Of a stretch of DNA of 64,000 bases, positions 34,708-47,200 are shown in pieces (position 1 is the stretch's first letter; each line of letters starts with the position of its first letter). This DNA comes from Akebia trifoliata. Lineage: Eukaryota; Streptophyta; Magnoliopsida; Ranunculales; Lardizabalaceae. The notes beneath the pieces were generated by a model. It was not told the DNA's origin. It ran no database searches and saw nothing but the letters and a program-made list of their open reading frames with translations. A program made the translations under genes and the position numbers. The stretch is from contig CM030711.1 of assembly GCA_017979445.1 (NCBI GenBank), positions 4,216,001 through 4,280,000 of the forward strand, in the 5' to 3' direction.

Positions 34708-34972
34708 GAGGCCTAGGTGGGGCTGCTTTGCCTGCGGATTCGAGGGCAAACTCTATGCCATGGGAGGACGGTCGAGCTTCACAATCGGAAACTCAAGGTT
34801 TGTGGATGTATACAACCCCGCGGACCACTCCTGGTTCGAGATGAAGAATGGATGTGTCATGGTCACTGCACATGTTGTGTTGGACAAGAAGCTCTTTTGT
34901 ATGGAGTGGATGAATCAGCGGAAACTATCTATCTTCAACCCTGATGAAAAAAAGTGTCAGATTATCACGACT
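34708..34972 (+). pseudogene. F-box/kelch-repeat protein fragment
   Basis: Plus-strand frame with CGFEGKLYAMGGRSSFTIGN, RFVDVYNPADHSWFEMKNG and KLFCMEWMNQRKLSIFNP, giving kelch blades with the double glycine and the spaced W. It is close to the F-box/kelch family that includes Arabidopsis AT1G55270 (SCF ubiquitin-ligase adaptors). No F-box is present and the frame ends in unrelated sequence. It is the only recognised fragment here on the plus strand, so the pieces were not captured as one block. Confidence 0.7.
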
Positions 34973-36230
34973 CTTATAAGAAAATTAAGGAGTCTACCTA
35001 AATATTTTTTAAGAGAGCTTCTATTAACATCCCAACTTTTACTTACTACACCCCAAATTCTTAAATTATTTATGACAACCCAATTAAAGATTACAACACA
35101 CTACTCAAAACATCAAAAATGTTTGGCTCAAGTATCACCACAAGGCAATAGAAAGGATAGAAGCAAAATATCTAGATGAACATACTTGGTGTCACTGTTA
35201 TAGCTGATATGAGAGGTCCATGTACACCTTTGTCTGGAATGGCAGTAGTCCCTTTCCCAGACCATCAACTCTAATACAGTTAAATAAGAGAGTAAATTGA
35301 GAAACATATGGTACCTGAAATGCAGTTTGCTTAAATGGTTTATAAGACACTTCTATATGTAGGTCTCCAATTTTATATCTCATTATGTTCTCTTTGTACA
35401 AAATCCATCTTAAATTGGCTCACTAGACTTCAAAATGGATAGGCTCATATACAACATTCTGTTGATTACTTAACTATGAAAGACACTAATTATGTAATTG
35501 AAAGAAAAAAGAAAATAGACTTGTTATATATGAGCCTATCCATGCTGAATAGATATTTGCAACTTACGAGTTGTTGCACAGTCGCTGAAAATGCAATATG
35601 ACGTAGTGTGCTTATGATGACACTGGCATGTTACCTTCTATTTTAACTATATAAGTTTTAGTGAGGACACATTAAGAAAAACAACCAAAAAATATATGAC
35701 AAAATTACATCTCTGGCAGCAGAGTGAGCTGGATCAGAAGTGAATTAACATACTATGCACACCCCCACACAACTCAACCATTTCGGTGGCCCAGCAACCT
35801 GAAATGTCATCATGTAACCATGTGTGGATTCCACTCCCCCAAAAATCATGTAGTCTATTTTATATGAGGTTTGATGGTCGTTGTTCTCATCCAAGTGTTT
35901 TTCTGCCTCATATGATTATGTTCCAATGATGAAAAGCAGAGAAACTTTGTTCTTGGAACCTATCAGAACTTATAGATAAACATGTTGTATTGAAGACTAG
36001 AGTGATATTCAATCAAATCAATTTACTTTGAGAATATTAAGGTTATTTCAATGTTGATAGCAGAAAGAGAAGATGCTGTAATATTCTCTTTGATATGTAA
36101 TATATAACCATCATGTACTCACAATGGATCCTGCAAGGGTATTATTGATTGGTGCAAATGAATCGTTATCTATGACGGCAATGCAAAAGCTGAGAGCCAA
36201 CAAACAATTGGAAGATTCTTCTGACTGTGA

Positions 36231-36600
36231 CTACAACGGCAATATCAAATTCACTACATCAAACCACACAACAAATATAAGCAAAGGAAGGATTCCATCC
36301 CACTCAAAAAAAATAGAAGCAATAGCAAAAGGAGAGTTGCAAGGATAACCTGGCCAGTGAAATTCGTCCAAATTCGACAATAAGACTAATTTGTGAGGAG
36401 AGAAAAATGATCTACAGAAAAAAAGTATTAAGTAGGATTCAAACTTACTTGCTAAAAACATTAGAGAAATGACAACTTGATCGAAATTCACAAATGCCAA
36501 AGGAGATAAGGATTGCCAAATTGTAGTAGATCCTCGTGCTTGTAAGTAAATGGTATCTGAATCATAATAGTTCAATGGTGTGAGCCCCAAAACATTTAGC
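36231..36600 (-). other. Unidentified exon-like segments
   Basis: The minus strand has an open stretch (LNYYDSDTIYLQARGSTTIW, SLSPLAFVNFDQVV) ending near a GCAAGTAAG donor-like site (about 36450), and a second short exon-like piece (about 36350-36410) between a TCTGTAG acceptor and an AG/GTTATC donor. They look like another captured gene, but I do not recognise it. Confidence 0.35.
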
Positions 36601-36950
36601 AGTGAGTGGAAGTTCTAGCAATAAAATAGAAACTCAATTACTTATACTCAAGGTTCCTTAATCTAGATGGCCCAACATAGGCTTTACTTGAGCAAAGTGA
36701 GTCCTATGTTGTTCTTTTTCATCTTTGTTCCTTAATCTAGATACACATGCTTGTCTTTTACCAATTAACAGGTTTCAAAACATCACCAATTTGAGAAGAA
36801 AATTACTTTAATCACTTCCTAAACCATAAAAGCCAACATCCAACTCTATTGGTTCAAGTGTGTTCAAGCCCATCCTGAACATTAAATCCAATATGATTTT
36901 AAACTCCAATTGAATGGTAATGAAAAAAAAAAAGAGAAGCCAAAGGCTAC

Positions 36951-38275
36951 TGATGAGTAGGTTTTATACCTACGAATTAACCACTTTTAAATATAATATT
37001 TTGTTAATTTTAGAGTCTTTTAGTTGTTTTTATTTAAGTTTAGTTAGTTTTATACTTTTTATATGTTTATATGTTTTTATTTGATTTTTATGCTTATTTT
37101 ACAGATTATGAACAATATGGAACATTGGGATGTTTGCATACGTTTAGGAGAAATTCTGACTCCAAATTGGTTCACTCTCGGAAGAAGGAAGCTAAGCATA
37201 CAAGCTAAGAAGTCTTCAAGCCGCAGCTTGATAGAAAACGAGGCCGCGGCAGGAATTCAAGAATGGCATAACAGAAATATAAAAGTACAAGCCGCGGCAT
37301 GATATACTGGGAGGCCATGGCCTGCTTACGTTTCCAGCTTTACACGTTAATTTATGGTGATCGAATTAGAGACGGATTTTGGGACTCTTAAACCCTAATG
37401 ACTCCATACCTATAAATAGGAAAGTTTAACCCTTATTTGAGGACAGAAGTTTTGGGGTTTTTCTTGGAGGCACAAGATCGAGAAGGAGGACGAGAGTTGG
37501 AGATTCGACTTTTGAATTTTATCTTTCTAAACTTTATCTCTTCTCTTGATATTTGTAATCTCTAAGAATGGCTGAATACTTTTGTGATTTTGTTTTCTTT
37601 TCAATGATGAACTAATTTCTATTCTAGGGTTATAATGGAACCCATTCATGATATTTGATTAGTTTTATTTCTTTCTTCTCTGATTCCACATGTGATTGTT
37701 TATTCTATCCTATGTTTAATGCGATTTAATTAATTGGCCATTGATTGAATTGATTCGGTGAACCTTAATAATATCGACAGAGTTATTTTGTGTTCATGAC
37801 CTAGATAGAGTAACATATGCTAATTTGAGATAGACATATACTCAAGTTGCATGTGCATCCCTTATGAGAGCTTATTCTTAATGAATTCTTCTTGATTTAA
37901 TTCTCATAGACATATAGGGAGTTAGTTTTACATGACCATCGACAGAGGCTTGTAGAGAATTTAGTGTTCTTGGGTGACAATTGTAGTGGATTAATTTATC
38001 ATAGAAGGAAAGGTAATCTAATTAAGTGGATTGTTTGGGGGAAATTATAAACCTAGATTTCATCACTCATTGATTTTAATTTACAAATTCATTTTCTCCG
38101 TTACTTTTCTTGTTTAGTCTTAAATCCTATTTTTACTTTTGTTTGGATAAAATTAGATTGAGATAAATTGGTAATTAAAAATAGATTGGTATTTAGTCTC
38201 CGTGGGAACGATACTTTCTTATCACTTTATTACTTGTTTCGATACGTATACTTGCGTGCGTAAATTTAGACAACA
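36951..38275. mobile_element. Probable solo LTR (1.3 kb)
   Basis: Starts TGATGAGTAGGTTTTATACC and ends CTTGCGTGCGTAAATTTAGA plus CAACA; it is flanked by (G)CTAC and (T)CTAC, an imperfect target duplication. A TATA box (CTATAAATAGG, about 37410) and the late phrase GTCTCCGTGGGAACGATAC are typical of plant gypsy-type LTRs. No internal region is attached. It is nested inside the gene-capturing element. Confidence 0.6.
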
Positions 38276-39394
38276 TCTACAAAATCAACAATTGTTGGAC
38301 CAGTATAAGTTTAATTGATGAGGAAACATTTTGTCCCTCAAGGAAACATACTTCCACATAGATGTAAGAATGCTGATATTTAAAGCTACCAAAAATAACC
38401 AACTTTTTTAAGAACAAAATATAAGAAATACAAGAAATATGTATATCAATAAATATGGTAGAAAAAGGTCAGTCCGTCCCCTTCCCCCGCTACCAACCTT
38501 CCCCTCAAAATCTGAAAATTCAAAGAAATACAGCCCATGCTTTCTAAGCTCTTCCCAATTTTCCTAACATATCTCAATTAACAAATAGAGACAAACAGCA
38601 ATTCAGTCAGGTTGGTGTCTACTACTTAACTATTGACCACTCATTTTTAACATTTAATCACCTAATCAACATTTTGCAATAATACTATCCTTCATATCTT
38701 CTCAATTAAAAGGTGATCCATTAAGGGCAATACTTGGTCCAAAACTTCATTTTGCCATGATTTTCAACACATGTACTTAAATTTTGGATTTGTGTGAAAA
38801 TTAAGGAGGGCATGATTACTCCGTTACCTGTAAACTAAAAGCCTTCAAGTGATGCTCATTCTGAAGCTCACGCATCCGACAACTCACTGCTAGAAGAGCT
38901 TTAGAAGGCACTCAGCTTCTATTCACACATGTTCCTCCCACTAGATAGAGATCGATAATCAATAATATTTCCATCATTTCTAACCCCATCACTTGTCCAT
39001 GATTGATGTGGAAAAACTCAAAGACAGAAAATTTGTAATTCCACTTGAAAAATATAAATAAAATAAATAAAACAGTTCAAGTGCAAATTCGTAAGTGTCA
39101 ATTATTAAACCAAAAATTGCAGCCACGCACTGAGTAAACCACAGACTAAAAAATACAAAAAAAAATGGTAATAATACCTCAGATATTGCTTGGGTACATG
39201 AAGACTCGAACCCTAAATCCCTGCAAAATCAAGCAATAATTAAGATTAAATCTCCAATAACCCTCCAATGAAATTGAAAAAAAAAAAACTGACAAACAAT
39301 CATCATTGTTGATTACACTCAATAATATTGATCATAAACCAAAGATCGAAGGTAAGTTAAAATGATTAGAAAGGGGGAGATCGAACAAAGCCCT
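38276..39394. other. Non-coding part of the gene-capturing element
   Basis: AT-rich. Possible exon relic near 39170-39225 (GGGTACATGAAGACTCGAAC), unrecognised. No gene is seen. Confidence 0.3.
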
Positions 39395-40060
39395 AAAACT
39401 CGTAACACGAAATCACTTTAATCTTCTTCTCCAGTTCGGACCAAATTGAAATCAAACCAAAAGGAAATCACTTTAATCTTCTTCTCCAGTTCAGACCAAA
39501 TCGAGTTCAAACGAAATCAAGATCAGAATTAATTGAGTTCAAACCAAATCGAAATCAATTTAATTTTCTTATCGAGTTCAAACCAAATCGAAACAACCCT
39601 AAAAATCACAAATCGAAATCTGATTGCGTGTGACCACAGATTCAAAACCCTAGTTATCTTTCTTCAAAATCCGAGATTTATACGTGAGAGATCGAGTGAA
39701 GAATCGACGATTTTTTTTCAAAATCCGATCGAGATGGAGAGAAAGAATCAAAATCCGAGATTTGTGAGTGAGATATCGAGCAAAGAATCGAAGGTTTTTT
39801 TTTTTAAATCAAATCGAGATGGAGAGAAAGAGTCAAAATCCGAGACCTGTAAGTGAGAGATGAGCGAAGAATCGAAGATTTTTGTTCACAATCAAATCGA
39901 GAGAGAGAGTCGACTGATTTCAATACTTCGTTCAAAATCGAGAGAGAGAGTCGACTGATTTCGATTCGTCATTCAAAATCCATCGAAAGAGAGAGAGTCG
40001 AGTGACAGAGAGAGAGAGAGAGACACAGTTGAACAATTTGTTTGTGTGTGAAACAGTGAG
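39395..40060. repeat. Subterminal repeats of the CACTA-type element
   Basis: Repeated phrases: AAATCACTTTAATCTTCTTC (two cycles near 39410-39490), GAGTTCAAACCAAATCGA, and GAGATGGAGAGAAAGA(A/G)TC, then GAGAGAGAGAGTCGACTGAT. Such arrays are where CACTA transposase normally binds; binding is inferred. Confidence 0.6.
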
Positions 40061-40242
40061 AGTGAGGAGCTGAGTCGTGTTGACGCGCACTGAGCCGCGT
40101 TGAGTAGCGTTGACTCGCATTGAGTCACGGAAAAATAATGATTTGCGACTGCTGGAATCAGTCGCTTAAAACGACAGCTTGAAGCAGTCGTTTTGTCCGC
40201 AAAACTAGTGTTGCTTCTTGCGCCTTATGACGTAGTGGTAGG

Positions 40243-40600
40243 TTGGCCGCTTTAACTTTTGCTCGGAGGAAGGGTTATAATCAGATGGCACTGATTTCAG
40301 ACTCTCTGTATGCAATTAGATGTATAAGAGAAGGAAATGAAGCCTCTTGGAAGTACATGGAAGATATCAAAGAAATTCAAGAACTAGCATCTTGCGTGAA
40401 TCTAATAGAGCGACAGATTTTCCTGCGAAGTTAAGGGCCTTTTGAGAGGATTTGTTTGTAACTGAGGATGCATCATGCGTACCTTAGGAATTAATGTGAA
40501 TAATTATCGAAGATTTAGGTTGCAATTATTCACGTTGAGCTCATGTAATCAAGATGGGGCCCTCTAATCCCAGCTTATCAATAATTAAAAAAAAAAAAAG
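40243..40600 (+). pseudogene. RNase H-like (LINE RVT_3) fragment with poly(A), copy A
   Basis: The frame reads ALTFARRKGYNQMALISDSL, AIRCIREGNEASW and KEIQELAS, a reverse-transcriptase-associated RNase H (RVT_3) pattern. After a frame change it continues as ESNRATDFPAKLRAF, the usual end of that domain, followed by about 150 bp and a poly(A) run at about 40588-40600. It fits the 3' end of a decayed LINE or a retrocopy. The same fragment is at 58590-58945 in copy B. Confidence 0.55.
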
Positions 40601-43149
40601 GAATATTTTTGGATCCTACATCTTATATAACGATTTTTTGTATCTCTCTATGGGGACTAATAATGATGTACTTTTTGTTACTTTATCTAAAAATTCTTAT
40701 AATTAGATCAATTCTATTATTCCTAAAATAAAAAGTAGAGGCACTTTATCAATTATCATATATTTTTATTGTGGGCATTGCCACTTACATTCCTTGTTTT
40801 AGGACCTGAAAACTTGTCTTGCCTTGCCTCGAATGACCATTGAGTTTATCTGAAATTTTTCCAGTGAATTGGGACGAGTCAAACTAAAATATATTAAAAT
40901 TTATAAACATTTTAAAAATAGTTTGTAATATTTTTAAATAAATAAATATATTTATCTTCTGTTCTCCATAAAACTATTAGGAATAACTGGACAACTCAGT
41001 TGATCGAGTTTCTACCTGACTCGGTGCATTATCAAACTGTTTCAGCCAATTGGATGAGTGGACTTGATAATTTTTCAGGTTGACTCGAAAAGTTGGCTCT
41101 TTATAGTTTTAGGGTTCAACTCAAAATCCAATCGGACTGAGTCAACTCAATGAGTTTTAAAACTACGCTTGCACCAACTCTATGTACCCACTAATAGAAT
41201 ACTCCCTAACCATGTTTGCTAATAAGGATTCTTGCTAGGGTCAATCCAGTCAAAACTAAGGGTAGTTTGGAAATTTGGCAAACAAAATATCTAAGGTGTC
41301 TCTTGGTCTACCCTACCCCGCAAGTGGTCCCTTTATTTTTCAACCGATCCAAAGCATCTCACGAAAACATCATCTTAATTCTTAGAAAGCTACTACATGC
41401 AATCCCTGGGCCATAAAGCCCATAAGCAAATGTGCTGTATGGCACATAATTTCAAGCCCAATAAAGTTGTATGCACTCATTTATTGACTTACATGCCAAA
41501 AATCAGTTTGATTAGTGATTTTTGCCAAAAGTGTGTTCTTGTTGGGTAAGACTAGCCTTACTAAGTAAGATTTTAAATCTAACTAAAGGCTGTTGACTGC
41601 ACCTTGTGGCATCCAATAGCATGATGCGATGCCACAGGAATATGTAGAGGCCAAAATTATATATATTAATTTTTTACTGTTAAATTTTAAATTTGGAAGT
41701 TCGGTGGGAGTTCAGTAACTATTCATTTTCAAAACCTTAGTAAGATTTGAAATCTTACCAACTAAGAAAAGTGTTTTTCGGTTCTGGTTCTTGTTTTGTA
41801 GGTCCAAAATGTTGGACAAAAGTGCAGATGGGTCAGTTGACCCGAAATAGTGTGCCATGGAATACTCTTTGATGTGGGACATTACAGCATTGTCTTTGGT
41901 AACGACTAACTTACTTTGGTGACGTGGTTGATTGATCATATTGTGCCAAGTGTCATAGTTATTGCTTTGGAACCACTTAAAGAAGGCGGAATTAAGGGAA
42001 ACTAACTAGCCTGGTACTTAAGTTAATGGGCCAAGCCCATCCAATGTTCTATGTGCCAGATCTTAAGTTGCATATATCAACCCAAATGACTGGTCTAAAC
42101 CATAGTTAGTAATTTGGTGTACGGTAAAAAATTGTTATGGGATTAATTCGAGAATGATTCAGAATATACATTTAGTATATTTAAAAATTAGGTCAAAAAT
42201 TCAAAGAACGGCAAAAATACGATACGAGAATGGTTCAGGTATAATTCGACTTCAATACTCTAAAAAAAAATCTTTCAAAAATTTGTGTGTATGCATATTA
42301 AAATTTTCATAGTATTTATATCCAAATGCTTAGAAAACTCTCTTATCTTTCATTGATTTATTGTTTTTTATATTTTTTTCTTTTCAAAATCATCATTTGT
42401 ACTCATTCTTGGTAAATAAAGAATATATGATATTTGTAAGCATGTGCATTCAAAACTTAAGCCTTATTAAAATCATTAACACTTGGATATCTTTACACAT
42501 AATTCATTTTAATATTTATCAGCTTTTTCCGCCCTAAAAATTCAAGAGTCATGATAAAAGGATCTAAAACATGTGCAGTTTGTACGCCGCTGATGTAGCA
42601 AGTGCGACCATAGATCTTTTTCAACATTAGTCAACATTGGATGACATGTTAGTGTGTGGCTACACGCTTCACAGGTCGGTGGTTCTGGATAAACCTAATC
42701 TTGTAGTTTGCAGGGGTAAGCCTATTATCACCCATTAACCGGTCGGTGTTTCTAAAATACCCTTTCAAGAACTTGGAATTTTTTTTTAAAAGACAAGTTA
42801 TTTTTTCCAGTTGAATTTGAAATTTGGGAGTATGGTGGCTGTCCATTTTCATAATAATGGATCAAGGTAAACCATGTGAGCCCAATGACCCTTAGTAAGA
42901 TTTGAAATCTTACTACGTTAGTTAGGATATTCTGATTTCAAATAAAATTATTTAAAATATTTTTAATTTAAGAAATTTATTTAATTTTTGAAAACACATT
43001 AATTACAGGTGAGAGGAGGTTTCCAACAACAATTCTTGAAGTTTCCATCGACTCTTAAAGTTTCCAACAACAACAACGACTTTCATAGAAACAATGGAGA
43101 GGAGGTTTACAAGTTAAAAGAGAAGAGATTTCTCAGAAGGATACAAGAA

Positions 43150-43412
43150 AATAAAATAAATGGGAAACGCGTTTTGTAGAAGGACAAGGACACGGACACT
43201 ACCTCTCTTCTCTCGTATTAAAAGGATTTCAACTTCTTCCAATAAGTTTCATTCAAAACTTGTTCTTGATTTATTTCATTATAATCCCATTTTATTTTTA
43301 TTTACTTTTTTTCCCAGGAAAGAGGCATCGAAGAAGATAAAAAGACAATCAGCCAATCCGCACCATCATATCTAACTGGATCTATTGCTAAGCTGGTTCA
43401 ATTTATTACAGG
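43150..43412 (+). other. Exon-like segment conserved in the three large repeats (copy A)
   Basis: ATG at 43160 opens MGNAFCRRTRTRT; the segment ends at TTTATTACAG/GTATATA, a good splice donor. Equivalent segments lie in copy C (complement of about 54650-54990, the longest frame) and copy B (about 62810-63025). Small insertions shift the frame between copies, so coding is doubtful. It could be a 5' exon of a gene duplicated with the repeat. Confidence 0.3.
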
Positions 43413-44206
43413 TATATAAAACTTTTTTGGAATTCTGATTTTAATAAATGTTAGAGATATATATCATTGATGTGGTATGATAAAAATTTTAGAGAGTAAG
43501 ATAGGTTTAATTAGTATCAGTTTGATTTTTATGTTTGAGATCGACACTTGAAAATAAAACTAGAGTCGTTCTGCACTGCCTGCATTGGACACAGAGTACA
43601 CCACTGCCTTGACTTAGAGTCACAGATAACCATAGATTTATTTTCTCGAAATATGAGTTAAAAATCAACGATTCTCTATGCACTGCCAGGTCAACTCAGT
43701 GTTGAAAAAAAAAAATGAAAAAAAAAAACACCTCAAACGTTTAAGGATTCTCTATGCACTGCCAGGTCAACTCAGTGTTGAACCCTTGTTAGCAATCTCC
43801 CATTTAATTCGATTTTTTAAATGAAAGTATTATTCTCCAGATTATTGAACTATTCTTAACAGTTCACGAATGTTAAGTTTGAAAAGAATAAAATGCAATT
43901 TTTACGGCTTTTGAAGCTCTTTAATCAAACCCCTAATAATATTTAAAGAGCACTGATTATATGTTTGCATAATAAGTACTAATGTACCATGCATCAGTAA
44001 CCTTCAATGAATTGAAAGAATTTTGATTCTATAATTAGAGTTGGATTTCTTTTTCATATGTCCCTTATCAAATTGTATCTTTGATAATTTGTTTCGGGTT
44101 CTTAAGATGTTGAACTTCTTTCTATTTTGAAGTTACAGGAAAGAAAAACCTACAGGTTTGAAGTAGCAATTCTTAAAAAAAAAAAAAAAAAAAAAATTAC
44201 TTGACA

Positions 44207-47200
44207 ATGACCATAGTGAGCATTCGTGAGCTTGGTATCAAAAGCTGGATCGGGTACTATGTAGGTTTCTGCAAGGCTGGCCTTTTCATAACAGGTAATC
44301 AGCTTGATATAATTGCTTTTTCCAACCTTCTATGATGTCGGCAATTTCATTAGAGATTTTTTTGCTAATTAAGTTAGATAAATATTAATGAACAAAAAAA
44401 TATAACATGAAAAGAAGGGTAATGTGAAAAACAAAGCAAAATGAAAAAAATCACACAGAATAAGAGGATTTACTGTTAAAGTATGGCTTAAAAATCAATT
44501 AGTCCTGGTTCAAGTGTGCGTATTGTTGGGTCAGTCCAAGGTAATTTGAGTTAGACTTGTAACTTATGTAAGTGACCCACTTATGTGGTACTTCTAAATT
44601 TTTTTTTTATTTTTTTGTTGTAAAAAGTCTAATTTCAAGTCTCAGTTTTTTTTTCTAGAGAAGAGTGTAAAGAAAGAAAGAAATCCAAGAGATAAGTGGT
44701 TGAGAGGTTTGGGAATATTGTGATCTAGAAGAAGATGAATTTAAGAGATAAAGGAAGTTATCGTATCAATTTGCCCCGTTTTCTTTATAGTGAAATCGAG
44801 CTCCAATGCTCATACCTCCGTGGATGTAGTCTTTTGGTGAACTACATAAAATCTCATGTTGTGTGTATTGTGTTCTTACTCTTTTCTCTGTGTGATTATT
44901 TATCTATTTTGCATTTGCTACTATTAGTTGAGTTACCCTTCATTTCCATTATTAAACAAAGTCTTGGAAAGTGTAACATATAAGGTGTTTGGTTAGGTAC
45001 CCAATAGGTGTTTGGTTAAGTATCCAATAAGTGTTTAACCAAATTACTAAGTGAGTTTCACAAAGGTGTTCACATACACAACACATTCATGGTTCAAAGT
45101 CAATCTTAATCATATCTCACCCCTAATATATCAAACGTGTAAACCTTTTCTAAATTGGGTAAAATAGACATTTGATTGAATCCAAGGGCTTGATTTAAAC
45201 ATTATTCAATCTTGAACTCAAAATCAAAGGCACAAATCTTTCCTAACACCTAAACCCCAGCCCCAAACTTAATTATACCCTTGGGCATCGATACCTTTTA
45301 TAGGGCAATTCCAAGTACACCCAATCAAAAGATAAAATCGCTTCAAAAATCATAACTAAGACTCCAAAATCACAAAACATGTACAAAGCTTAGAAAAACT
45401 TTCTCCAGTCTTAGAAATTCGTCCATCCTCCTAAGGGCCTCAACAAAACACTAAATGCTCAACTTTTTAGCCAAATGCCTCTAAAAAATCATCAACCCCT
45501 TGAGGTAACCCAAAGTTCTAGAAAATGCCTCAACACTTTTTACTAAATAAAAAAAAAGTATATGACTGAAAAATTAGGAGATTTTCTGAGAATTGAGAGT
45601 CACCACCTAATTTAGATGGTTCGGTAGTGTGCCTACGTCTACGGATCAAAATAAGAACAATCACTATTTTCTTTTAAGTTTTATAGTCCTAGAGATCTCT
45701 ATTTAAAAAGTCAGGACTGCTAAAACGCATTTATCTTCCCCAAAACAGGAATCCACAAAAATAGTATACAAAACATCTCACACACAACAGTATACCTGTT
45801 ATATTAATTACAAAATCGAATTTTGAAGTTGAGCAGACCCTTTTCTCTCTGAATGAACATGATTATTCTCCAAAATAAATCAAATTCAGAATTGAAGATT
45901 GGATTATTCTTTCTTCTTAAATCCATTGCAGTCGAATGCATCTATTACTGTTTGCCATCCCAAAAGTGTTCCCTAGCCTATGGACCACATTGATCTTTTA
46001 GAGTATCCTTAGTTAATTTTATTCATCCAAGGATCCACAATCCAAGGAAAATTCTCCTTACTAGCGTCTTACAAAATAGCAAAGAATCTGATTCAATGAC
46101 TATTTTATCCATTTACACCAACAAGCTTACGACCTTAAGCTAATGATCTAAACTCCACCTCATTCTTTGAAGTTTTACCACAAAGAAACCTGAAAGCTAG
46201 CAATAAACTTCCATATTGGAATCCCTAACTACTTCGACTCCATCTCCTATACCTAGGTTCTTCAAGCAGGGTCCACCAATGTTACAGATGGAAGCGGAAT
46301 CAACATCACTCAATGAAGATCTGACTTGAGTCAGATTGTCGAGTTTTAAAACTTTAATTTCCAATACAAAGGACATACTACAACCTATTTGTTGCTTTTA
46401 AAATATCGACTAAGTGGAATGTCATGCATACCAGTTTGGGAGTCGTCTAATTATTTTTTGGGAAATGTTCGACACCCTACACTTTACCCTATGCTTTACC
46501 CGACGTGTTTTGTCCTACATGGGTTAGAAGTTTTGGAATGGGCTGATTTTTGGTGAGAGTGATCTCTACGGTTAAAAGATCCTCCTCACCAAAAATCAGC
46601 CCATTCCGAAATTTCTAGCCCATGTTTACAAGTGGAAAAATCGTGGACCATCTATTTTTTGTAAATCATTTTTGATGGGGTTAAAAGTTTTTGAATGGAC
46701 TGATTTTTTGTGAGGATGATCTTCTCACCATAGAGATCATCCTCACCAAAAATCAGCCCATTCCAAAACTTCTAACCCATGTAGGACAAAATGCGTAGGG
46801 TAAAGCGTAGGTGCCAAACGGGACCCTTATTTTTAATGCATTTCAATTGTAGGTATGATTTTCAGCTATAGCTTAGTGGAGTATGGTGTGGTATACCTCT
46901 TGATAACAAACTTCATCGATTTCTGGGGTGAAACATTACCAAATGCTGCAGCAATTGTGAATGTGAAAGAGGGAGTAACTACGATAAAAGCAATTCTTGT
47001 TGCTCACATTGCAGATTCTTACCTTGGTCGTTTTACCATGGTTATCATCTGTGCTCTTGCTTACATTATTGTAAGTTCTTTCAATTTCTTAAAACATATA
47101 ATTATTCGTTTTTTTTTTTTTTTGTTCCTTGAAGTGTATCGACCTTTCTAAGGCATCTAACATTATCACAGGGATTAATCCTTCTATACATTTTAGGGAT

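Larger units (their letters stand above)
31211..40237 (-). mobile_element. CACTA-type element carrying several host-gene fragments
   Basis: Copy B is continuous across the matching point (58585/58590), so this 9-kb segment is an insertion into copy A. The right end is GCGCCTTATGACGTAGTG, complement of a CACTAC terminus, followed by GTA. Subterminal GAGAGAGAGTCGA/AAATCGAG repeats fill 39395-40060 and CAGTCG words 40145-40195. The left end lacks CACTAC: the sequence starts at GACAAAAAATG, so the left terminus seems lost. Fragments of at least five host genes with introns kept lie inside, which fits Pack-CACTA-like capture of genomic DNA. No transposase was found, so it is non-autonomous. Confidence 0.7.
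40241..44185 (+). repeat. Large repeat, copy A, right part
   Basis: Continues copy A after the CACTA insertion. 40241-43610 matches 58590-63215 (copy B), and 41738-44185 matches the complement of 53880-57335 (copy C). It ends in a poly(A) run (44176-44196), where resemblance to C also ends. A 43668-43785 segment is locally duplicated (TTCTCTATGCACTGCCAGGT twice). Confidence 0.8.

Noticed and set aside
36124..36348. 74-codon plus-strand frame in the gene-capturing element
   Set aside because: Overlaps exon-like sequence of the minus strand and shows no recognisable motif.
44735..44983. 82-codon open frame in front of the NPF exons
   Set aside because: Lies within the copia solo LTR; the related LTR at 49968-50406 has no such frame.
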